Part shown: piece after piece, positions 1-5,309 of the stretch
Position numbering within the stretch: the stretch's first letter is position 1
How the letters are laid out: each line of letters begins with the position of its first letter
NCBI GenBank assembly: GCA_030746455.1
Contig: JASLMQ010000090.1
Span: 1-5,510 of the forward strand
DNA: 5,510 nt
Direction: 5' to 3'
Source of the DNA: Candidatus Latescibacterota bacterium
GTDB lineage: Bacteria; Latescibacterota; UBA2968; GCA-2709665
Notes under the pieces: generated by a model
The model's input: only the letters and a program-made list of their open reading frames with translations
Told to the model about the DNA's origin: nothing
The model's database searches: none
Program-made: the position numbers and the translations under genes

Positions 1-2247
1 CCACATCCAGTTTCCCGAGCACTTGACGTCCTCGAGGGCGCTCACCTGAGCCCACACCAGGTTGGTGAGGGCCTCACCCACGCTCATCCGTGCCATGGCC
101 GCGGGGTCGAGAAGGCCCACGACGGGTTGCTCGCCGATGGAGATGGCCGCGCCCGAGAGACCGAAATGGCTTTGAGCGATCACCGCGACGTCCGCGGCGG
201 TGAGCTGGAGCGGGCCAACGCACTGCTGCCTGGCGATCAGGCCGGTCACGCTTCGGTCGACCTTGTTGGTGAGAAACCGCTTCGAACCCACCGACACGAG
301 TCGGAACACGCGTTCGAGCGCCTCCCGAACCGTGAGGGCCTCGGGCAGCGATAGCGGCTCTGTCGCGGGGATGAAGCGGTCCAGCCTGAATGTCTTTTGG
401 GGCATGTGCCCCAGGACGCTGTCCAGGTCGAGGTCCACAGGCGTGGCGCTGTCACGAGCGTCGTGTACGACGATCCTGCCATCGCCGGTGATGCGGCCCA
501 CGAAGGAGACGGGCACCTTCTCTCTGGCGCACAGCCTCCGGAAGGATTCCTCGTGTTCGGGGCGGAGCAGGAGGGCGTCGTTCTCCTGGTATTCGGCGCC
601 CCAGATCTCCAGGACGGACAGGGTCTCGTCGCCGAGGGGGATATCACGGATCTCGATGGTGGCACCCGCCGGCTCAACGATCTCCTTGAGGACGTTACAG
701 CTTCCCCCGGCGCCCTGGTCGTGGATGCTGACGATGGGGTTCTCGGGGCCCAATTCCACGCAGGCCCGGATCACGCGGTTGACCTTCTGCTCCATTTCGG
801 CATCGCCCCGCTGCACCGCGTTGAAGTCGAGCTCGGCCACGTTCTCGCCCTGGACCATGCTCGATGCGGCGCCGCCCCCCATGCCGATCCGATAGGCCGG
901 GCCGCCGATCTTGACGACCCACATGCCCGGCTCCGGGATGCCTTTCTCCTCGTGACGGGCGTCGATCTGCCCGACGCCGCCGGTGAACATGATCGGCTTG
1001 AGCCATTCGCGACGTTCACCGTTGGGGAGACGGAGCCCGAAGGCCCGCGTGTAGCCCTGGATCAGGGGCTCGCCGAACTTGTTGCCGTAGTCGGAGGCGC
1101 CGTTGCTGGCTTCGATCTCGATCCGGAGCGGGGATGCCAGGTTGTCCGGGTAGAGGAAGTCGGGATCCTCCCACGGCAGGGGGTAGCCCGGTATGCGAAG
1201 GTTGCCCACGCAGTACGCGGCCGTGCCGGCCACGACGAGCGACCCCCGGCCCGTGGCGTGGACATCGCGAATCCGGCCGCCGGTACCGGTCTCGGCTCCG
1301 GGAAACGGGGCCACGCCCGAGGGGAAGTTGTGCGTCTCGGCGGTGAAGATGATGTCGTAGTCCGGTCTGGCGGCCACGAAGGGAGTCGACTTTCCGGGCT
1401 GGGAGGGAACGATGGTGTCGACGGCATAGCCCCGGATGGCGCTGGAGTTGTCCTTGAAGGCGATCGTGCTGTTGTTGGGGTTGGCCTCGAGCGGCTCGCG
1501 TACCAGCTCGAGAAGGTGCTTGGGCGCCTCCTCGCCGTCGATGATGAGTCTTCCTTTGAAGAACCAGTGGCGGGAGTGCTCGCTGTTGGATTGGGCGATG
1601 TCGAAGCACTCGGCATTGGTCGGGTTGCGGCCGACCTTATCCAGGAACAGGTCCGCGTAGTAGTTGAGGTCCCACTCGTCGAAGGCCAGGCCCATCTCGC
1701 GGTTGAGCCGTTCCAGAGCGGCGCGCCCCTCCTGAATCAGCGGGATCTCGGAGACGGGCTCGGGCTCGATACCGGTCTCGAACGTGGTGAGGGGCTCTGG
1801 GTAGGGGCACTCGGTCATGCGGTCGTGCACCAAGTCGAGGAAGGCGGCCTGTTCGTCCGCATTCAGAAGGCGGTCCGACTCGATGAGGTACCGCCTCGAG
1901 CGCTCGATGCGCCGGATCCTGCTGAGACCGGAGGCGTGGCAGACCGACACCGCGTTGGTGGACCAGGCCGTGGTGAAGTTCATGCGCGGTCCGACCTCGA
2001 GGAGGAGGCCCGCTCGATCAAGGTAGGATCTTGTGCCAAACCGGTCGGGCTGGAAGGTTTCGCTCAGGAGCCAGATCAGGTGCTCTTCCTCTGTCTGCGT
2101 GAGCTCGCCTTCGGCCTCGACGTTGTAGCAGGATTCGGAGTGGATCGCACGGATTCCCGAGGCGACGCGCTCCCGCGCGTTCTGGAGCAGGCTCACGCCT
2201 GCGGCGTGGGAGAGGCCCGGGAAACGGTAGTAGTGGAGAAGGCCCAT
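1..2247 (-). CDS. purL: Phosphoribosylformylglycinamidine synthase, large single-chain type (5'-complete, C-terminus beyond window)
   Basis: Fourth step of de novo purine synthesis in the cytoplasm: FGAR + glutamine + ATP give FGAM. Reading from the ATG at 2247-2245, 749 codons run to position 1 without a stop or frameshift. The N-terminal PurS-like region (about 1-150, with LLLEVGPRMNF near 81) leads to the FGAM synthetase core: NSEHSRHWFF (221-230), AETHNFPSG (303-311), ETGTGGRIRD (319-328), SNGASDYGNKFGEP (381-394), MGGGAASSM (456-464), HDQGAGG (509-515), NKVDRSV (661-667) and CSGNWMW (743-749). Large PurL proteins have roughly 1,200-1,350 residues, so the second core half and the C-terminal glutaminase domain should lie beyond position 1. 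Recalled from memory, these motifs resemble human PFAS more than E. coli PurL (NSEHCRH, VETHNHP). The start is supported by a GAGG ribosome site 6 bases upstream and by family-like N-terminal residues. It is divergent from the plus-strand operon. Family assignment is very secure. Confidence 0.96.
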   Translation of the reverse strand, partial: MGLLHYYRFPGLSHAAGVSLLQNARERVASGIRAIHSESCYNVEAEGELTQTEEEHLIWLLSETFQPDRFGTRSYLDRAGLLLEVGPRMNFTTAWSTNAVSVCHASGLSRIRRIERSRRYLIESDRLLNADEQAAFLDLVHDRMTECPYPEPLTTFETGIEPEPVSEIPLIQEGRAALERLNREMGLAFDEWDLNYYADLFLDKVGRNPTNAECFDIAQSNSEHSRHWFFKGRLIIDGEEAPKHLLELVREPLEANPNNSTIAFKDNSSAIRGYAVDTIVPSQPGKSTPFVAARPDYDIIFTAETHNFPSGVAPFPGAETGTGGRIRDVHATGRGSLVVAGTAAYCVGNLRIPGYPLPWEDPDFLYPDNLASPLRIEIEASNGASDYGNKFGEPLIQGYTRAFGLRLPNGERREWLKPIMFTGGVGQIDARHEEKGIPEPGMWVVKIGGPAYRIGMGGGAASSMVQGENVAELDFNAVQRGDAEMEQKVNRVIRACVELGPENPIVSIHDQGAGGSCNVLKEIVEPAGATIEIRDIPLGDETLSVLEIWGAEYQENDALLLRPEHEESFRRLCAREKVPVSFVGRITGDGRIVVHDARDSATPVDLDLDSVLGHMPQKTFRLDRFIPATEPLSLPEALTVREALERVFRLVSVGSKRFLTNKVDRSVTGLIARQQCVGPLQLTAADVAVIAQSHFGLSGAAISIGEQPVVGLLDPAAMARMSVGEALTNLVWAQVSALEDVKCSGNWMW

Positions 2248-2253
2248 TCGATG

Positions 2254-2257
2254 CCTC
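2254..2257 (-). promoter_or_regulatory. Ribosome binding site of purL
   Basis: On the minus strand this reads GAGG, followed by a 6-base spacer (CATCGA) and the ATG at 2247-2245. It fixes the purL start, because the residues that follow (MGLLHYYRF) already look like the family N-terminus and no better start lies upstream in frame. Confidence 0.75.
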
Positions 2258-2273
2258 GATCGGGTTACCAGGG

Positions 2274-2298
2274 GGGGCTGTGAGCCCCTCAGGGCTCA
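2274..2298 (-). promoter_or_regulatory. Two mutually exclusive hairpins in the purL leader
   Basis: TGAGCCC (2281-2287) and GGGCTCA (2292-2298) form a perfect 7-bp stem with a 4-base loop. GGGGCT (2274-2279) and AGCCCC (2283-2288) form a 6-bp stem with a 3-base loop. They share bases 2281-2288 and so cannot form together. Both lie between the predicted purL transcription start (about 2322) and its ribosome site. This could be a simple attenuator or translation switch, or merely GC-rich chance pairing. No known riboswitch consensus was recognised. Confidence 0.35.
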
Positions 2299-2328
2299 AC
2301 AGGTGGGACTCGGGTGTCTCTGGTCCAC

Positions 2329-2358
2329 AACATACTGTATATATAGGTCCCTTGTCCA
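2329..2358 (-). promoter_or_regulatory. Predicted sigma-70-like promoter of purL
   Basis: On the minus strand the -35 is TGGACA (2358-2353, 5 of 6 to TTGACA), the spacer is 18 bases, and the -10 is TATGTT (2334-2329, 4 of 6 to TATAAT). This predicts a start near 2322 and a leader of about 75 bases. The spacer holds the only AT-rich stretch nearby, TATATATA at 2338-2345. The -10 resembles the TATCTT boxes at 2446 and 5198. Predicted from sequence only. Confidence 0.5.
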
Positions 2359-2377
2359 GGAAAAAGCGAAGCGACCG

Positions 2378-2413
2378 ACGCGGATCGCGTTGTGCGGCCC
2401 CACGCGCGCGTGG
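2378..2413. promoter_or_regulatory. Paired palindromic operator candidates between divergent promoters
   Basis: Two inverted repeats share the half-site ACGCG/CGCGT: ACGCG-GAT-CGCGT (2378-2390) and the perfect 14-bp palindrome CCACGCGCGCGTGG (2400-2413). Their centres, about 2384 and 2406.5, are roughly 22 bases apart, close to two helical turns. They lie between the purL -35 (2353-2358) and the -35 of the plus-strand operon (2423-2428). That is a suitable place for a dimeric regulator acting on either or both genes. No regulator gene is present in the window, and CG-rich sequence raises the chance of accidental palindromes. Confidence 0.4.
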
Positions 2414-2422
2414 CGAATCCTA

Positions 2423-2451
2423 TGGACGGGTGCGACGGCAGGTCTTATCTT
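2423..2451 (+). promoter_or_regulatory. Predicted sigma-70-like promoter of the URO-D-like/oxidoreductase operon
   Basis: The -35 is TGGACG (2423-2428, 4 of 6), the spacer is 17 bases, and the -10 is TATCTT (2446-2451, 4 of 6). This predicts a start near 2458 and a leader of about 50 bases. The same -10 occurs at 5198-5203 behind a perfect TTGACA. The position of this promoter argues against the longer in-frame reading from 2392. Confidence 0.5.
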
Positions 2452-2499
2452 CATCGCCGGGGCAGGACAAAGACTAAAACGTCAGGCTGGAAGGGAGAC

Positions 2500-2503
2500 G
2501 GAG
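2500..2503 (+). promoter_or_regulatory. Ribosome binding site of the URO-D-like gene
   Basis: GGAG lies 5 bases before the ATG at 2509; a second GGGAG (2493-2497) is 11 bases away. This decides the start against the in-frame ATGs at 2392 and 2422. Those would add up to 39 residues of low-complexity, basic, non-family sequence and lie upstream of the predicted promoter's start point. Confidence 0.75.
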
Positions 2504-2508
2504 ACCGA

Positions 2509-3603
2509 ATGGCACTCACTCAGCTTGAGATGTTCAGGGCCACGCTCGAACACCGGGAGCACGAAGGGGTCCTCTACTACGCGAGCTTTACGCCTGACCT
2601 CGAGGGCCGGGTACGTGAGGCGCAGGGACTCGGGCCGGAGGACAGTCTTCAGGAGCACTTCGGCATGTACGTTCCGAAGATGGTCTCTCTCCGCCCGCCT
2701 CCGGACCGTGTCAAGCCCGATTTCGCCGGGTACTACCGGGATGTCGAGATCGGCGACGACGCATACATCGATGCCTTCGGGGTGCTGCACGAGAGAGGGA
2801 GCTTCTACCATTTCACGCACAAGGTGAGCCCGCTCCGCAACGCAAGCCGTTTCGAGGCGATCGAAACCTTTCCCTATCCCTGCCTGGACGACTACACCGA
2901 TGATCACATGGCCGGTGAGGTCGAGGCCGCGCACCGCGCCGGGAGGGTGGCCTGCTGCCCGATCGGCCATATGTACGAGGTGTCGTGGCAGGTTCGGGGA
3001 TACGAGGCCTTTCTGGTGGACATGGTCCAGCGGCCGGAATGGTGCGAATACATCCTGGACCGGTTCACGGAGCGGAACATCCGGATCGCCCAAGCGGGGG
3101 CCAGGGCGGGTGCGGACTACATCCGCTGCGGTGACGATGTGGCCAACCAGAACGCCCTGATGTTCGCGCCAGACCAGTGGCGCCGGTTCATGAAGGCCCG
3201 TTGGGCGAAGGTCTACGAGGCGGCGCGGCGCATCAAGCCGGATATCGGGATCTGGTACCACAGCGACGGGAACATCGAGGCGATCATCCCGGAGCTGCTG
3301 GAAATCGGGGTGACCATCCTGAACCCGGTCCAGCCCGAGTGCATGGATCCCGTGGATCTCAAGGCCAGGTTTGGCGATCGCATAGTGATCGACGGAGCGA
3401 TCGGCACCCAGACCACGATGCCCTTCGGAAGCCCGGAGGAGGTGAGGCGCGTGGTGCTGAAGCGTGTGGAAGAGCTGGCCGGCGACGGGGCCTATATCGC
3501 ATCGCCCACGCATATCCTGGAGCCCGAGGTATCGCTGGCGAATCTCGCGGCCTTTGTGGAGACGGCAAGAGGCGTGGACGGCGGGTCGATCGGAAACGGT
3601 TGA
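2509..3603 (+). CDS. Uroporphyrinogen decarboxylase (URO-D)-fold protein, not a canonical HemE
   Basis: A 364-residue protein of the URO-D superfamily, which includes HemE and the methylcobamide:thiol methyltransferases MtaA/CmuA. The C-terminal half carries the fold's signature: YIRCGDDVANQ (205-214), WYHSDGNIEAIIPELLEIGV (249-268), NPVQPE (272-277), GAIGTQTTMPFGSPEEV (296-312) and SPTHILEPEV (332-341). H335 sits where HemE has the His of its LGHG motif. The MRQAGR motif and the SD-type catalytic Asp region of true HemE are absent from the N-terminus, so haem synthesis is unlikely. In MtaA-type enzymes the HxC motif plus a distant Cys bind zinc; here the motif is HSD (251-253) and the distant position is Thr/His, so a classical thiol-activating zinc site is missing. 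No signal peptide or membrane segment is seen, suggesting a cytoplasmic protein. It is probably co-transcribed with the flavoprotein 27 bases downstream. Fold is secure; substrate and reaction are unknown. Confidence 0.9.
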   Translation: MALTQLEMFRATLEHREHEGVLYYASFTPDLEGRVREAQGLGPEDSLQEHFGMYVPKMVSLRPPPDRVKPDFAGYYRDVEIGDDAYIDAFGVLHERGSFYHFTHKVSPLRNASRFEAIETFPYPCLDDYTDDHMAGEVEAAHRAGRVACCPIGHMYEVSWQVRGYEAFLVDMVQRPEWCEYILDRFTERNIRIAQAGARAGADYIRCGDDVANQNALMFAPDQWRRFMKARWAKVYEAARRIKPDIGIWYHSDGNIEAIIPELLEIGVTILNPVQPECMDPVDLKARFGDRIVIDGAIGTQTTMPFGSPEEVRRVVLKRVEELAGDGAYIASPTHILEPEVSLANLAAFVETARGVDGGSIGNG

Positions 3604-3616
3604 GGGTGTGAATCTC

Positions 3617-3623
3617 GAGGAGG
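3617..3623 (+). promoter_or_regulatory. Strong ribosome binding site of the flavoprotein gene
   Basis: GAGGAGG lies 7 bases before the ATG at 3631, a near-ideal Shine-Dalgarno site. It sits inside the 27-base gap after the upstream stop (3601-3603), which supports an operon in which the second gene is translated efficiently on its own site. Confidence 0.85.
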
Positions 3624-3630
3624 CCGATCT

Positions 3631-5007
3631 ATGGCTTCGACCAAGCGGGTGGTGATCGTGGGAGGAGACGCGGCGGGGATGAGTGCGGCCAGCCAGGCCA
3701 CGCGTGCCAATCCCGGGCTCGACGTGGCGGCCTACGAGAAGGGGGCCTTCGTCTCATACGGAGCCTGTGGTATTCCCTACTACATCGCGGGAGAGATCCC
3801 CAGCTGGGAAGACCTGGTGGTGATGACGCCCGAACGCTTCGCCGAGAGGGGCGTCGATGTGCGGGTCCGGCACGAGGTGGTTGAGCTGCGACTTGCCACG
3901 CGGGAGGTCACGGTTCGGGATGGGGTATCGGGCAGGACGTTCAGGGATCGGTACGACTACCTCGTGCTGGCCACAGGAGGGGCGCCCGTTTCTCCGCCGG
4001 TGGATGGTACGGAACTGGACGGGGTGGTCGCCCTGAGGAACCTCGAAGACGGGATCGCGCTGCGCGAGTGCCTGGACGGCCAGGCCCCGCGGCATGCCGT
4101 GATCGTGGGCACGGGCCTGATCGGCCTGGAGATGGCCGAGGCCTTCGCCAAGCGTGGCATAGAGGTCACGCTTGTGGGCCGATCGGATCGTCTCCTGGGG
4201 TTCGATCCGGATCTGATTCGGCCTGTGGTGGAAGACCTGGAGGGGAAAGGCGTCCGGCTGTTCCTCGAGACCCAGGTGGAGGCGATCGAGGGCACCGCCG
4301 GCAGGGCGCAGGCCGTGACGACTTCGGAGGGCCGGATGCCTGCGGATCTGGTGCTTCTGGCAGTGGGGCTGAGGCCTTCGACGGAACTGGCGCGCCGGGC
4401 TGGCGTCCCCGTCGGCAGGAGCGGCGCCATCGCGACCACCGACCGTATGCGCACCGAGGCACCCGGTGTGTTCGCTGTGGGGGACTGCGCCGAGGTGACG
4501 CACGTCGTGTCCGGTGAAAAGGTGCACGCGCCCCTGGCGTTGTCCGCCAACCGTACGGGGCGCGTGGCAGGTGACAATCTGGCCCATGAAGCCCGGGGGA
4601 GCGCGTCGACACAACGCTTCCGGGGCACGGCGAGGACCATGGTCACCAAGGTCTTCGACCACACGGTGGCGCAGACGGGTCTGGACCTCGATGGCGTTCG
4701 CGCCGGCGGGTTCGATGCCCAGGCGTTCACCAGGGAAGGCCGGTCGCGGGCGGGTTACTACCCCGGCAGCGAGAGCCTATGGACGCGCATCGTGGCGGAT
4801 CGGAGGACCCGGCGTTTGCTCGGGGCCCAGATGGTGTGGAAGGAGGGTGTTTCGGGCAGGATCGACGTCTTTGCCACGGCCCTGTTCGGGCGAATGACGG
4901 TGGACGACGTCTACAATCTGGATCTGGCCTATGCCCCGCCGTTCGGCCCGGTCTACGACCCGGTCATCGAGATCTGCGGCAGGGCGGCGCTCGAGCTCGC
5001 CAGGTGA
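3631..5007 (+). CDS. FAD-dependent pyridine nucleotide-disulfide oxidoreductase, CoA-disulfide reductase/NADH oxidase-like
   Basis: A 458-residue flavoenzyme of the single-cysteine CoADR/Nox/Npx group, which uses NAD(P)H to reduce CoA-disulfide, related disulfides or persulfides, or oxygen species. Domains in order: FAD-binding Rossmann motif VVIVGGDAAGMSAA (7-20); active-site segment SYGACGIPYYIAGEI (42-56) with the single redox Cys46; LVLATGG (111-117); NAD(P)H-binding motif VIVGTGLIGLEMAE (157-170); second FAD motif TEAPGVFAVGDCAE (275-288); dimerisation domain about 330-458 with YAPPFGPVYDPV (434-445). Tyr434, and Tyr376 or Tyr377, may match the two active-site tyrosines described for Staphylococcus aureus CoADR. 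There is no C-terminal rhodanese domain, and the length is normal for the short form. The start is fixed by GAGGAGG 7 bases upstream. It follows the URO-D-like gene, and a hairpin terminator follows about 90 bases after the stop. The family is certain; the exact substrate is not, so no gene symbol is given. Confidence 0.95.
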   Translation: MASTKRVVIVGGDAAGMSAASQATRANPGLDVAAYEKGAFVSYGACGIPYYIAGEIPSWEDLVVMTPERFAERGVDVRVRHEVVELRLATREVTVRDGVSGRTFRDRYDYLVLATGGAPVSPPVDGTELDGVVALRNLEDGIALRECLDGQAPRHAVIVGTGLIGLEMAEAFAKRGIEVTLVGRSDRLLGFDPDLIRPVVEDLEGKGVRLFLETQVEAIEGTAGRAQAVTTSEGRMPADLVLLAVGLRPSTELARRAGVPVGRSGAIATTDRMRTEAPGVFAVGDCAEVTHVVSGEKVHAPLALSANRTGRVAGDNLAHEARGSASTQRFRGTARTMVTKVFDHTVAQTGLDLDGVRAGGFDAQAFTREGRSRAGYYPGSESLWTRIVADRRTRRLLGAQMVWKEGVSGRIDVFATALFGRMTVDDVYNLDLAYAPPFGPVYDPVIEICGRAALELAR

Positions 5008-5096
5008 GGGATTCCGAGTCGTGGAGGGCCGCGCAGGGCAGACTCTCGCTCTTGACTTCCAGGTTTGAGTTGGGTAGCTTTACTCCAGAAAACGGC

Positions 5097-5171
5097 AAGC
5101 GGGCCTGCGTGCTCCTCTGTTTATTACCTCCCTCCCGATAAATGGAGAATCGCGCGTCAGGCCCGCTTTTT
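5097..5171 (+). terminator. Intrinsic terminator of the plus-strand operon, with an unusually long structured loop
   Basis: AAGCGGGCCTG (5097-5107) is a perfect 11-bp inverted match to CAGGCCCGCTT (5158-5168), and the right arm runs into TTTTT (5167-5171). The 50-base interval can fold further: CTCC (5112-5115) with GGAG (5144-5147), and TTTAT (5120-5124) with ATAAA (5138-5142). It begins 89 bases after the flavoprotein stop and faces the right way to end that operon. The loop is much longer than in typical intrinsic terminators. Confidence 0.65.
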
Positions 5172-5173
5172 GG

Positions 5174-5203
5174 TTGACAAGGGGGACAGTCCGGCCCTAT
5201 CTT
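5174..5203 (+). promoter_or_regulatory. Orphan sigma-70-like promoter after the operon terminator
   Basis: The -35 is TTGACA (5174-5179, 6 of 6), the spacer is 18 bases, and the -10 is TATCTT (5198-5203, 4 of 6), predicting a start near 5210. It is the best promoter match in the window, yet no plus-strand gene follows. The downstream protein gene is on the opposite strand, so the transcript would be a short RNA or antisense to that gene's 3' end. Confidence 0.45.
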
Positions 5204-5233
5204 CCCGCGCGTACCCCGCAAGGGTACACAAGC

Positions 5234-5277
5234 ACGGCCTTCGAGGGCAAACCCGGGAGGGAGCCCTCGGAGGCCGT
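5234..5277 (-). terminator. Hairpin downstream of the minus-strand gene, possible terminator
   Basis: The arms 5234-5248 and 5263-5277 pair over 15 positions (one becomes a G-T wobble) around a 14-base loop. It lies about 30 bases beyond the stop codon of the minus-strand gene that ends at 5309. On the minus strand no T-run follows, so intrinsic termination in that direction would be weak; on the plus strand the tail is T-rich. It may serve both directions or belong to a small RNA. Confidence 0.4.
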
Positions 5278-5289
5278 TTCTCGTTTCCT

Positions 5290-5309
5290 GGGCCCGGTCC
5301 GCCGGGCCC
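5290..5309. repeat. Perfect 8-bp GC hairpin abutting a stop codon
   Basis: GGGCCCGG (5290-5297) and CCGGGCCC (5302-5309) pair perfectly around the 4-base loop TCCG. Its last base is also the last base of the minus-strand gene's TAG stop (5311-5309). Such a stable stem right after a stop could protect the mRNA 3' end from exonucleases or assist termination. No T-run follows on either strand. Confidence 0.5.

Larger units (their letters stand above)
5210..5309 (+). ncRNA. Candidate small structured RNA (three consecutive hairpins behind a promoter)
   Basis: Starting at the predicted start point, the plus strand can form three hairpins. The first is GTACCC-CGCAA-GGGTAC (5211-5227). The second is a 15-bp stem, arms 5234-5248 and 5263-5277, with one G-T pair and a 14-base loop. 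The third is GGGCCCGG-TCCG-CCGGGCCC (5290-5309). The second is followed by a T-rich tail (5277-5288), which might end the transcript. No known RNA family was recognised. The alternative is that the hairpins are only 3'-end elements of the convergent minus-strand gene. The 301 bases between genes hold no convincing small coding region. Confidence 0.3.

Noticed and set aside
397..2283. A 628-codon open frame on the plus strand opposite purL
   Set aside because: It is the antisense shadow of purL, kept open by strong GC bias at third positions. The minus-strand reading matches the FGAM synthetase family along its whole length, while this one resembles nothing and has no ribosome site.
2335..2350. 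LexA/SOS-box-like sequence CTGTATATATAG in the divergent promoter region
   Set aside because: The left half fits CTGT-N8-ACAG, but the right half reads GTCC instead of ACAG, so the palindrome is missing. The AT tract is better explained as promoter spacer.
2392..2508. N-terminal extension of the URO-D-like protein from the ATG at 2392 or 2422
   Set aside because: The extra residues are low-complexity and not family-like, the predicted promoter's start point lies downstream of both ATGs, and GGAG sits correctly before the ATG at 2509.
2482..3513. A 343-codon open frame on the minus strand opposite the URO-D-like gene
   Set aside because: Antisense shadow; the plus-strand product has clear family motifs and a good ribosome site.
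3754..4662. A 302-codon open frame on the minus strand opposite the flavoprotein gene
   Set aside because: Antisense shadow of a certain gene; its composition is rich in H, P and R without recognisable motifs.
5052..5080. Promoter-like TTGACT-17-TAGCTT before the terminator
   Set aside because: The -10 matches only 3 of 6 positions, and any transcript would run straight into the terminator hairpin at 5097.
5244..5276. Resemblance to a c-di-GMP-I riboswitch (GGGCAAACC at 5245-5253)
   Set aside because: The second conserved block of that class (GGGACGCAAAGCC) is absent, and the bases lie in a simple stem-loop, so the match is coincidental.
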